The position numbers were made by a program, and so were the translations under genes. The notes under the pieces are model-generated. The model saw only the letters and a program-made list of their open reading frames with translations. It made no database searches and was not told the DNA's origin. Positions 44,195-52,560 of a DNA stretch of 64,000 nucleotides are shown here, piece after piece; the first letter of the stretch is position 1; every line of letters starts with the position of its first letter. Source of the stretch: Treponema sp. (lineage in GTDB: Bacteria; Spirochaetota; Spirochaetia; Treponematales; Treponemataceae); the NCBI GenBank assembly GCA_024693045.1, contig JAILLQ010000016.1, positions 1 to 64,000 on the forward strand. Reading direction: 5' to 3'.

Positions 44195-46423
44195 ATGGCG
44201 TATGAGTATCTTGAAAGTCTGAATCCTGAACAAACAGAAGCCGTTATCCATTCTGGTTCTCCCTTGTTAATTCTTGCGGGTGCAGGTTCCGGAAAGACTC
44301 GAGTAATCACAACCAAAATTGCTTATCTTATACAACATGAAAATATTCAACCATGGCAGATTTTAGCTGTCACTTTTACAAAAAAAGCTGCGAACGAAAT
44401 GCGGGAAAGAGCCGTAAAACTTGAGCCTCTTGCCTCTGATTCGGTTATAAAAACTTTTCATTCTTTTGGCGCATGGTTTTTAAGAAGGCATTCGGAAGAA
44501 GCTTCTTTAGACCCGAATTTTACAGTTTATGATGATGATGATTCTGCAACTCTTATGCAGAAGGCTATTCCATCTTTGACAAAAAAGCAGGCAAATTCTG
44601 TAGTTCATCGAATTTCGTTATGTAAAGATTATTGCCTTTGTCCTGAGGACGATCTTTCTGATTTTGACAAGGATGGAGAACTTGCTGAACTATATGCAGC
44701 CTACGAAAAACGCCTTAAACTTAGTGGTAACGCTGATTTTGGTGATTTGATTATGAAATGCGTTCAGGTATTGGAAAGTCATCCAGAAATCAGAAAGCAA
44801 ATGCAACACAGGTTCCGAGTTATCATGGTCGACGAGTATCAGGATTCCAATGTTGCGCAGTTTAGGCTATTACAGGCCTTGAGTGGTATTGATGAAAATA
44901 GTGGTACTTATGTTTGCGTAGTAGGAGATGATGACCAGTCCATTTATAAATTCCGAGGGGCTGAAGTTCAGAATATTTTGGGTTTCGCAAATCATTTTCC
45001 AGGAACAAAACTTATCCGTCTGGAAAGAAATTATCGTTCGATGGGAAAAATTCTTGCTGCCGCAGACGCTGTAGTCAGCAATAATACAGACAGGCTGGGA
45101 AAAACTCTTGTTGCTGAAAGGGGAGAGGGAGCAAAACCTCTTTTGGCTTTTATGGATAATCAGGACGAAGAGGCAGCTTTTTGTTCTTCATTAATAACTC
45201 GTGCTGTTCAGGAAGGGGCAAAGTACAGCGATTTTGCAATTCTTTATAGAACAAACGCACAATCCTTCGGCTTTGAAAACGAATTCTTACATAAACATAT
45301 TCCCTATACCGTAGTAGGTTCATTGAAATTCTATGAAAGAGAAGAAATTAAAGATGTGTTGGCTTACCTTTCAATGATTGCAAACCAAAAGGATGAAATT
45401 GCTTTTACACGAATTGTGAATAAGCCTGTTAGGGGAATAGGTGAAAAGTCTCGTGAAAAAATAATTGAACTTGCTCATGCTACAGCCGGAGCTCTTATTG
45501 AAGATTTGAACTTGATTTCTGCCTGTCAGAATTGTTCAGAAAATCTTCCGAAAAAAGCAAAAGAGGGTGTAAAGGATTTTGCTGCCTTGATCAATGACTT
45601 AAAGTCGATGCTGCTGGAAAAATCTTTACTTGCTGAAGACGATGAAGAAAACGGCGAAGTGATTGCAGACAGACTCAGCATATTTGTAGAAAAATTGATT
45701 GAAAATTCAGGTTTGGAAGAATATCACAGAAGTCAGGATGAAGTTGATGGCACTAGCCGTGTTCAGAATATGAACGAAATCGTAAACAGCGCTATGGATT
45801 ATCCTTGTACGATGCAGGGCTTACTGGATTTTCTAGATTCCATTGAACTAGACCGCTCTTTAGCAGAAGATACTGAAGAAGGAATTGACAGTGTTACATT
45901 AATAACTCTTCACAATACAAAAGGTCTTGAGTTCAATAGGGTTATAATTACCGGGCTTGAAAACGGTATTTTCCCAAGAGAAGATAAAATCGGTGAAGAA
46001 TTGGAAGAAGAACGTCGGCTTTTTTATGTTGGAATAACTCGGGCTAAGAATGAACTTTATATAACTTCCTGCAAAAGCCGCAGACTTTACGGGCATTATG
46101 AAAATATGATGCCTAGCCGTTTTTTGATGGAAGCCGGGGATGTTTTTAAAGTAATTGGAAAGATTCCTCTTGTTTATAGCCGAAATGTCGATTCTTCTTC
46201 TGCATCTATTCAGGAAGACTTGGATCTGGGGCCAAAAGCAGAACTTCTTAAAAAATGGTGTAAGGGAACCCGTCTTTATCATGACGACTATGGTTATGGC
46301 CAGATAATTTCTTCAAATGCAGACAACGGAGAAGTTGTAATAACTGTTCAGTTTGAGACTGGCGAAAAGAAAAAGTTTATGCCTGAATATCAAGGTAGAA
46401 AATTGGATATAATTCGCGACTAA
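44195..46423 (+). CDS. pcrA: UvrD/PcrA-type superfamily 1 DNA helicase
   Basis: 742 residues. A 3'-5' helicase for repair and replication restart. The SF1A motifs are complete: I GAGSGKTRVI, Ia TFTKKAANEMRER, II VDEYQDSN, III DDQSIYKFRGA, IV ERNYRS, V TLHNTKGLEFNRVIITGLENGIFP and VI EEERRLFYVGITRAK. A C-terminal Tudor-like segment (GTRLYHDDYGYGQIIS … VQFETGEKKKFM) is the RNA-polymerase-binding domain seen in PcrA. I used the ATG at 44195 with AGGAG six bases upstream; a TTG directly before it is less likely. It is the last gene of the LolA-rodZ-rimO run. Confidence 0.94.
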   Translation: MAYEYLESLNPEQTEAVIHSGSPLLILAGAGSGKTRVITTKIAYLIQHENIQPWQILAVTFTKKAANEMRERAVKLEPLASDSVIKTFHSFGAWFLRRHSEEASLDPNFTVYDDDDSATLMQKAIPSLTKKQANSVVHRISLCKDYCLCPEDDLSDFDKDGELAELYAAYEKRLKLSGNADFGDLIMKCVQVLESHPEIRKQMQHRFRVIMVDEYQDSNVAQFRLLQALSGIDENSGTYVCVVGDDDQSIYKFRGAEVQNILGFANHFPGTKLIRLERNYRSMGKILAAADAVVSNNTDRLGKTLVAERGEGAKPLLAFMDNQDEEAAFCSSLITRAVQEGAKYSDFAILYRTNAQSFGFENEFLHKHIPYTVVGSLKFYEREEIKDVLAYLSMIANQKDEIAFTRIVNKPVRGIGEKSREKIIELAHATAGALIEDLNLISACQNCSENLPKKAKEGVKDFAALINDLKSMLLEKSLLAEDDEENGEVIADRLSIFVEKLIENSGLEEYHRSQDEVDGTSRVQNMNEIVNSAMDYPCTMQGLLDFLDSIELDRSLAEDTEEGIDSVTLITLHNTKGLEFNRVIITGLENGIFPREDKIGEELEEERRLFYVGITRAKNELYITSCKSRRLYGHYENMMPSRFLMEAGDVFKVIGKIPLVYSRNVDSSSASIQEDLDLGPKAELLKKWCKGTRLYHDDYGYGQIISSNADNGEVVITVQFETGEKKKFMPEYQGRKLDIIRD

Positions 46424-46445
46424 CAGTCTGTACTACTAATTTCTT

Positions 46446-46473
46446 TTTACATATTATGAATTTGTGATACAAT
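46446..46473 (+). promoter_or_regulatory. Promoter for GH13 enzyme (predicted leaderless)
   Basis: TTTACA, a 16-base spacer and TACAAT, then six bases to the ATG at 46480. No Shine-Dalgarno. Confidence 0.6.
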
Positions 46474-46479
46474 TAAAGA

Positions 46480-48393
46480 ATGAATACTTATAACGACTGG
46501 AAATTGAGTGTTTATTCAGATGGATCAAAATATTTTGTGTCGAATCCTCTGCCTAAAAAAGGACAGATCGTAACAATTGCTCTGCAGCTTACAAAAAATT
46601 CTCCTGTAATTCATGTTTTTCTTACAGGTAAAAGGAATGGTACAACCCGTCCTTTGAAAATGGATTTAGTTGGCTGTAAAAATGGATTAAACCGTTATGA
46701 GGCCAAGGTTCAACTTTTTGAAGATGAATTTTCCTATCAATTTTTTGTAGTTACAAAAGAAAAAATATATTATTACAATCAAAGTGGACTGCATTCAAAT
46801 TTGCAGAACGAAGAACATAATTTTAGAATTCTAACAAATTATAGTCAGCCTGAATGGATTAAGAAGGCGGTTTTCTATCAGATTTTTCCTGAAAGATTTT
46901 GCAATGGGGATCCGTCTTTAAATGTAAAAGACGGGGAATACACATTTGACGGCTATGAAACTAAGTTTATAAAAGACTGGTCAGCGGTTCCAGAAGATTA
47001 CGAAAAGGCCCATTGTCTGGATTTTTATGGAGGGGATCTTATTGGTATAAAGCAGAAAATTCCATATTTAAAAAAACTTGGAATTAATGCGATTTATTTA
47101 AATCCAATTTTTTATGCTGCTACAGTTCATAAGTATGACTGTCTTGATTATTTTCATGTAGATCCTCATTTTGGTGGTGATCAGGCTCTTGTTTCCTTGG
47201 TTGAAGAATTGCATAAAAATGGAATTAAAATAATTCTGGATGTCTCTATTAATCATACGGGTATTGCAAACCGCTGGTTTAATCGCGATGCAACTTTCTT
47301 TCCTAAAAACGAGGGAGCTTACAACAATCCTGATTCCGAAGAGCGCGAATATTATTTCTTTTCAAAAGACGGCAAATCTTACCACTCATGGTTTGGGGTT
47401 CCGACTCTACCAACTCTAAATTATACTAGCAAGAAATTAAGACAAAAGGTCTGGGAAGGGGAAGATTCTCTTGTAAAAAAATGGCTTAAAAAACCTTTTT
47501 CTACGGATGGCTGGCGCTTTGATGTTGCTGATGTAATGGCGAGAAATGACGAAATTCAACTTCACCATGAAATATGGCCTGAAATTAGAAAAAGTATAAA
47601 GGAAGAAAATGATCAGGCTTATATTCTGGCTGAAGACTGGAGTGACAGTACAGAATTTTTAAATGGCGATGAATGGGATTCTCCTATGAATTATTTTACT
47701 TCTTGTCGTCCTATCAGAGCTTTTTACGGTCAGACAGACTTTTTCCTATCTAACTCTGAAGAACTATCAAAAATACCTGCAAAACTTTCAGCTTCTGAAG
47801 TTGCTGACTGGATTTGTTCATATTACGCCCGTCTTCCTTACGTGATAAGGCAGAATCTTTTTAACCTTTTGGACAGCCATGATATTTCTCGTTTTCATAA
47901 TGATCCTTCCATGACAAAAGATTATGTTAGAGGGGCTGTCATTATGCTTTTTACTTTACCCGGCTGTACAAATATGTATTATGGTGACGAAGCCGAAATC
48001 GACGGGAGAATGCACAATAATGAAGGCTGCCGTTATCCAATGCCTTGGGATAAGGATATTGAATCGACGGATGCATATAAGCTTTATTCTAGTCTTTGTA
48101 AATTAAAAACGTCTTCGGATTCTCTTAGTGATGGAGGATTTAAAGTTGTTTACAAAGAAGGTGATGTCTTTGCTTTTGCCCGTTTCACTTCTGAAGAACT
48201 GTGGTTCACCATTGCAAGTTCATCTAAAAAAGATGTAAAAGTAAAAATTCCGCTATTGCAGTTCGGCTCAAATTTCGCTTCGGATCAGAAAATTTCACTT
48301 GATTTTCTTGGAGAAAAAGTCAATGCAAGGGCAAAAAATGGAATCCTAACTGTAAAAATTCCAGCAGGAAAGGCCTTCCTCTTAAAACTATAA
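46480..48393 (+). CDS. Cytoplasmic GH13 glucan hydrolase (cyclomaltodextrinase/neopullulanase-like)
   Basis: 637 residues without a signal peptide. An N-terminal beta domain (about 1-120) resembles the extra domain of neopullulanases and maltogenic amylases. A GH13 barrel follows with ILDVSINHTG (region I), GWRFDVADV (region II, nucleophile Asp about 348), ILAEDW (region III, Glu about 385) and NLLDSHDISR (region IV). A C-terminal beta domain ends the chain. It probably cleaves maltodextrins taken up after the secreted amylase (21715) has acted outside. Exact specificity is not decidable. Confidence 0.9.
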   Translation: MNTYNDWKLSVYSDGSKYFVSNPLPKKGQIVTIALQLTKNSPVIHVFLTGKRNGTTRPLKMDLVGCKNGLNRYEAKVQLFEDEFSYQFFVVTKEKIYYYNQSGLHSNLQNEEHNFRILTNYSQPEWIKKAVFYQIFPERFCNGDPSLNVKDGEYTFDGYETKFIKDWSAVPEDYEKAHCLDFYGGDLIGIKQKIPYLKKLGINAIYLNPIFYAATVHKYDCLDYFHVDPHFGGDQALVSLVEELHKNGIKIILDVSINHTGIANRWFNRDATFFPKNEGAYNNPDSEEREYYFFSKDGKSYHSWFGVPTLPTLNYTSKKLRQKVWEGEDSLVKKWLKKPFSTDGWRFDVADVMARNDEIQLHHEIWPEIRKSIKEENDQAYILAEDWSDSTEFLNGDEWDSPMNYFTSCRPIRAFYGQTDFFLSNSEELSKIPAKLSASEVADWICSYYARLPYVIRQNLFNLLDSHDISRFHNDPSMTKDYVRGAVIMLFTLPGCTNMYYGDEAEIDGRMHNNEGCRYPMPWDKDIESTDAYKLYSSLCKLKTSSDSLSDGGFKVVYKEGDVFAFARFTSEELWFTIASSSKKDVKVKIPLLQFGSNFASDQKISLDFLGEKVNARAKNGILTVKIPAGKAFLLKL

Positions 48394-48428
48394 GGGGCTT
48401 TTAATTTTTTACTTTGCTCTTGGCTTTG

Positions 48429-48457
48429 TTGTATAAAAAACACAATTCTTCTATAAT
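48429..48457 (+). promoter_or_regulatory. gatCA promoter (predicted leaderless)
   Basis: TTGTAT, a 17-base spacer and consensus TATAAT, then six bases to the ATG. No Shine-Dalgarno. Confidence 0.65.
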
Positions 48458-48463
48458 AAAGCC

Positions 48464-48772
48464 ATGAGTACTCACAAGAAGATTGACGAGGAGACATTGA
48501 ATAATCTCCTTTACCTTTCGCGCCTTTCTCCAGAAAGCACGGATATTGAAACACTAAAAAAGCAGGTAGACGACATCGTAGGCTACTTTGATATTCTTTC
48601 TAAATACGATGACAGTGAAAATCCTTACGATGCATATCCTTCAACAACAGCTGAAGCTCTTCGTGATGATACTGTTGTTCTAGGTCTTGATATTACAGAC
48701 GTAAAAAAAGTAACTGAAGAATTTATGGACGGTTACTTCCAGGTACCAAAAGTTCTTGGAGCAGGGGCTTAA
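48464..48772 (+). CDS. gatC: Asp/Glu-tRNA amidotransferase subunit C
   Basis: 102 residues. The small subunit that stabilises GatA against GatB in the enzyme converting Glu-tRNA(Gln) or Asp-tRNA(Asn) to the amide form. Family pattern: EETLNNLLYLSRLSPE … LKKQVDDIVGYFDILSKYD … LRDDTV and the C-terminal YFQVPKVL. It precedes gatA by 35 bases. gatB is not in this window. Confidence 0.93.
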   Translation: MSTHKKIDEETLNNLLYLSRLSPESTDIETLKKQVDDIVGYFDILSKYDDSENPYDAYPSTTAEALRDDTVVLGLDITDVKKVTEEFMDGYFQVPKVLGAGA

Positions 48773-48807
48773 TCAAAGGGGATTCCCGCATTTACAGGAA
48801 ATAATTT

Positions 48808-50304
48808 ATGGAAAATACAATTAAAGAAGTTCGCGAACTGTTAAAGAGTGGAAAAATCAGCAGTGTTGAACTTGTAAAAAAATCGATTGAAACTTTTGAA
48901 GCTGACAAAAACAGTGAAAAGCCTTTAAATGCCTTTCTTGAATTGTACGAAGATGCTTTAAGAAAGGCTGAAGCTTGTGATAAAGAAATTGCAGATGCAA
49001 AAAATGAAGGAAAATTGGACAGCCTTTTTGAAGCAAAACCTCTTTTAGGTTTGCCATTTGCAAACAAAGATAATATTTCGTCAAAAGGTCACAAACTTAC
49101 CTGTGGTTCAAAAATCCTTCAGGGCTATGTTGCTCCATATAATGCAACTGTAATTGATCGCCTTGAAAAAGCTGGTGCAATTCCTCTTGGTCGTTGTAAT
49201 CAGGATGAATTCGCAATGGGTTCATCAACAGAATATTCTTCTTATGGCGCTACAAGAAACCCAATCAATCGCGAATACGTTTCAGGAGGTTCTTCTGGTG
49301 GATCTGCAGCTGCTGTAAGTTCAAATCAGGCTTTGTTCTCTATTGGAACAGAAACAGGTGGTTCAGTTCGTCTTCCAGCAAGTTACTGTGGAATTTACGG
49401 TTTAAAACCTACATACGGAGTATTAAGCCGCTGGGGTGTAGTTGCTTACGGTTCTTCCCTTGACCAGGTTGGTATCATGGGGCACACTCCTTCAGATATC
49501 GCAGAACCTCTTTATGCAATGGCTGGTGTAGATTTTTATGATGATACAAGTGTCGACTTGCCAAATAAAGAAGATCTAAAAGACCTAAAGGCTTATGCTG
49601 ATATGTCTTCTCTTAAAATTGCTATTCCTAAACAGTTCCTTGAAACAAAAGGTTTGGACAGCGATGTAAAGGCTTCATTCGATAAGACTCGTGCCTGGTT
49701 TGAATCAAAAGGTGCCAAAATTGATGAAGTAGACCTTCCTGTTTTGGATGCTTCAATCGCTTCTTATTATGTAATTGCTTTGAGTGAAGCTGCTTCTAAC
49801 CTTAGCCGTTTCGATGGAATTCGTTACGGAAATAGAGTTGATAATGGTAAGGGCTATGATGAACTTTATGTTGATACTAGAAGTTCCGGCTTTGGACCAG
49901 AAGTAAAGCGTCGTATTGTAATCGGAAATTATGTACTTTCTGAACAGTTTTCTGGTGATACATATAAAAAGGGTATGACCGTACGAGCAAGAATTCAGCG
50001 TGAAATGGCAAAACTTTTTGAATCATACGACATTGTTCTTGCTCCAACCTGTCCAACTCCTGCATTTAAACTTGGTCAAAAAGTGGATGACCCTCTTGAA
50101 ATGTACTTGAGTGATATGTACACAGTTTTCGTAAACTTAGCCCGCATTCCTTCAATTAATGTTCCTGCAGGTAATGCCGCTGGAACTGATAATATGCCTA
50201 TTGGTATGCAGTTTGCAGGACCTATGTTCAGCGAAGCAAAGCTTTTGCAGATTGCACAAGTTTGGGAAGAAGACCACAAGGCTTGTGGAATTCCTCTAAA
50301 ATAA
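48808..50304 (+). CDS. gatA: Asp/Glu-tRNA amidotransferase subunit A
   Basis: 498 residues. The glutaminase subunit of the tRNA amidotransferase, a member of the amidase-signature family. The Gly/Ser-rich signature GGSSGGSAAAV holds one catalytic Ser, ETGGSVRLPASYCG the nucleophile Ser, and PLLGLPFANKDN the catalytic Lys. AGGAAA precedes the ATG. It is followed by a strong intrinsic terminator, so gatC-gatA is a two-gene operon. Confidence 0.96.
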   Translation: MENTIKEVRELLKSGKISSVELVKKSIETFEADKNSEKPLNAFLELYEDALRKAEACDKEIADAKNEGKLDSLFEAKPLLGLPFANKDNISSKGHKLTCGSKILQGYVAPYNATVIDRLEKAGAIPLGRCNQDEFAMGSSTEYSSYGATRNPINREYVSGGSSGGSAAAVSSNQALFSIGTETGGSVRLPASYCGIYGLKPTYGVLSRWGVVAYGSSLDQVGIMGHTPSDIAEPLYAMAGVDFYDDTSVDLPNKEDLKDLKAYADMSSLKIAIPKQFLETKGLDSDVKASFDKTRAWFESKGAKIDEVDLPVLDASIASYYVIALSEAASNLSRFDGIRYGNRVDNGKGYDELYVDTRSSGFGPEVKRRIVIGNYVLSEQFSGDTYKKGMTVRARIQREMAKLFESYDIVLAPTCPTPAFKLGQKVDDPLEMYLSDMYTVFVNLARIPSINVPAGNAAGTDNMPIGMQFAGPMFSEAKLLQIAQVWEEDHKACGIPLK

Positions 50305-50312
50305 TCCTATAG

Positions 50313-50356
50313 AAAAAAAGCTTTTTAAGTTGTGTACTTAAAAAGCTTTTTTTTTT
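50313..50356. terminator. Strong bidirectional intrinsic terminator after gatA
   Basis: A perfect 18-bp stem (50313-50330 with 50336-50353) around TGTGT, ending in a run of T residues. By symmetry it also has T residues on the minus strand, so it serves both gatA and the convergent phosphatase gene. Confidence 0.93.
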
Positions 50357-50375
50357 GCCCAAAATATTTTCTTTA

Positions 50376-51128
50376 TTATTTTCTTTCCGGTTTAATTAGT
50401 ATGTAAGCCAGATTATCGGTTATCAAATCGTCAGGAAGATAGTTTAAGGTTTCGTCTGAAAAGTCTATTACTTTTCCACTTTCTGTATCCAGAACAAAAC
50501 GGTAAAGGCAGCAATTATAAGTTATTTGTCTTGGAAACTTTGCTCCCCTTCTGTTCATTTCCCGGATATATGAAGGCATTAATCCTCCGTGTCCTACTAT
50601 AAACACATCTCCTTTTGAATTTTTAAGAAGCTCTTCTATAAGCTCTGCTGTCCTCTGGTCTGTCTGGCTTTCTTTTTCGTTTTCAAGTTTCCATGGAAAT
50701 TTCACTGATTTAGGAATTATTATGTTAGGGAAATTTTCTCGGATTTCCTTTTTTGTCATACATTTTTTTGTATGGCGAACTTTTCCCGTGTTGTCCTTTA
50801 TACCTACAATTTCCTGACTTCTGGCTTCTAAAATCATTGGTAAATCTGGAGAAAGTTCACTTGCTGCTAAAGAAGCTGTTTGCAGAGTTCTGTAATAAGG
50901 CGAAACGTAAATTGAGCCGTTAAAACCCGCTTTTGCAAGATATTTCCCCAGAAGATGAGCCTGTTCCTGACCTTTTGGCATGAGGGTATCTTCGTCACAG
51001 TATTTGAACTTTTTCTGATAAGCAGGATTTCCTCTTTGTCCGTGACGGGTAAGGTAGAAGGTTTTTGATTCTGCAAAGAGAGTGAATGTGAATAAAAAAG
51101 TTAGTGTAATTAGTAAGAGTTTTTTCAT
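50376..51128 (-). CDS. Secreted histidine-phosphatase family protein
   Basis: 250 residues with a signal peptide (KKLLLITLTFLFTFTLFAE). The branch-1 histidine phosphatase motif LTRHGQRGNP holds the phosphoaccepting His, and IVGHGGLMPS the second His. Arg residues (SPYYRTLQTA) complete the pocket. A periplasmic location and phosphatase activity on an unknown phosphomonoester are likely. I took the ATG at 51128, six bases after TATACT; a start two codons earlier would overlap that hexamer. It is transcribed alone. Confidence 0.9.
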   Translation of the reverse strand: MKKLLLITLTFLFTFTLFAESKTFYLTRHGQRGNPAYQKKFKYCDEDTLMPKGQEQAHLLGKYLAKAGFNGSIYVSPYYRTLQTASLAASELSPDLPMILEARSQEIVGIKDNTGKVRHTKKCMTKKEIRENFPNIIIPKSVKFPWKLENEKESQTDQRTAELIEELLKNSKGDVFIVGHGGLMPSYIREMNRRGAKFPRQITYNCCLYRFVLDTESGKVIDFSDETLNYLPDDLITDNLAYILIKPERK

Positions 51129-51194
51129 ACACAAAGTATAGACTGAAATGCAGGGAAAGAAAAAGTCTTCTTTTAATAACGGAATGTTTTGTTA

Positions 51195-52427
51195 TTATTT
51201 TTCAGCTTCTGGCTGTTTGAGTGTATTTGTTTTCAACATACTAATCATTGCATCTGCAACTTTTGGATCGAATTGACTGCCCTTGTTTCTTTCCAGTTCA
51301 TCAAGGATTTCTTCTTCCGACAGGTGTAAGCGGTAAGAGCGGTTTGTATGCATGGCATCGTATGCGTCTGCAACTCCAATGATTCTTGCCTGAATAGGTA
51401 TTTCTTCTCCCTTTAATCCCAAAGGATAGCCTGTACCGTCATAACGTTCATGATGATATAGAGCCGCTTCCTTTATTCCGGGAACGGTAGTAAAACCTTC
51501 AAGAATACCCGAGCCGTATATAGTGTGTTTTTTCATTTCTTGCCATTCTTTACTGTCAAGGTTTGATGCTTTGCATAAAATTTCACGGGGAATTAATACT
51601 TTTCCTACATCATGCATCATTCCCATATAGTATATATTCTTTTGAAAATCTTCGTTGAATCCCATTTTTTCTGCAATTTTTTTTGCGTAGTAGCCAACAT
51701 GAGAAGAATGCATGATAGTGTATTCATCTTTCACATCGATAAAGCGGGCGCATAATTTGATAAGGCTTTCAATTTTTTGGTTGTCAATATTTGCCTGTCG
51801 CCTTACAAGAAAGAAGAGAACTACTGTTACAATAAAAATTATTGTTAGTAAAGATAAGACGATTAATGCTGTAAGAAAGAGACGGGTTTTTAAAGGATTT
51901 CTTATAAATCGGCCTGTTAAATGAAAATCGCAATTTTGAAGAAGTTCTTTTGTGTATAAAACAAAACCCATTTTGGCATTATTATGACCTGGTATTACTA
52001 ATGTAAATGCTTGACTATTTCCTTTAATTACAATCTTTCCACTTTTTTGTGTGTATTCCCCGTTCCAGCTGGAATCTATTCTGGCTTCTTCTGGTACCGA
52101 CATCTCTAAAATCCAGTCAACAAAAGGACAGTCTTTGTCGTTGTGAATATAAATGTCGTACTGACTTCCCCAAAGTCCATTTTCTTCCTGCCAGCAGTTT
52201 TTATAACCGTCAGATCTTAAAGGAATTTCCATAGCGATAAAGAGTGGTGTGGATTGACTTTTCTGATCTCCAGACTGGTCATAGGTTATAATCACTTTAT
52301 TTTGAAAGCTAATCCATAACTGAATCAGGATAACAAGGACTAAATTGAGAATAGTTAATGCAAAAGTAATTGGAACTGTTTTACTCTTCTTAAAGGGTAG
52401 TAGAATTGTATTTATTACATTATTCAT
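51195..52427 (-). CDS. Membrane HD-GYP protein with periplasmic sensor domain
   Basis: 410 residues: membrane helix (about 18-40), periplasmic domain of about 140 residues, second helix (about 188-212) and HD-GYP domain (about 225-400). The catalytic motifs are complete (MMHDVGKVLIPREIL and YHHERYDGTGYPLGLKGEEIP), so c-di-GMP hydrolysis is expected. It is the second HD-GYP protein in the window and differs from the first in having one large periplasmic domain. The start has AAGGAAG upstream and a conventional leader. Confidence 0.92.
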   Translation of the reverse strand: MNNVINTILLPFKKSKTVPITFALTILNLVLVILIQLWISFQNKVIITYDQSGDQKSQSTPLFIAMEIPLRSDGYKNCWQEENGLWGSQYDIYIHNDKDCPFVDWILEMSVPEEARIDSSWNGEYTQKSGKIVIKGNSQAFTLVIPGHNNAKMGFVLYTKELLQNCDFHLTGRFIRNPLKTRLFLTALIVLSLLTIIFIVTVVLFFLVRRQANIDNQKIESLIKLCARFIDVKDEYTIMHSSHVGYYAKKIAEKMGFNEDFQKNIYYMGMMHDVGKVLIPREILCKASNLDSKEWQEMKKHTIYGSGILEGFTTVPGIKEAALYHHERYDGTGYPLGLKGEEIPIQARIIGVADAYDAMHTNRSYRLHLSEEEILDELERNKGSQFDPKVADAMISMLKTNTLKQPEAEK

Positions 52428-52458
52428 ACTAAACTTCCTTGATATATGAATTGATTAG

Positions 52459-52488
52459 ATTATACCATTGATTTTTTAAAAATGTAAA
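52459..52488 (-). promoter_or_regulatory. HD-GYP gene promoter
   Basis: TTTACA (52483-52488), an 18-base spacer and TATAAT (52459-52464) preceded by TG, an extended -10. The leader is about 25 bases with AAGGAAG. Confidence 0.65.
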
Positions 52489-52512
52489 AAATGTAGAAAA
52501 GTTATATATGTA

Positions 52513-52553
52513 TGTAAAGATTTTTACAATATTAGAAAATTCCATGCTATCAT
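52513..52553 (+). promoter_or_regulatory. Candidate operator and promoter of the MATE-NRPS operon
   Basis: A TGTAAA-GATT-TTTACA dyad (52513-52528) precedes a TATCAT -10 (52548-52553) that ends seven bases before the MATE ATG. The right dyad arm TTTACA lies at an unusual 19-base spacing from the -10, so the dyad may be an operator over the -35. The divergent HD-GYP promoter is about 25 bases away. Confidence 0.4.
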
Positions 52554-52560
52554 AAATGAC

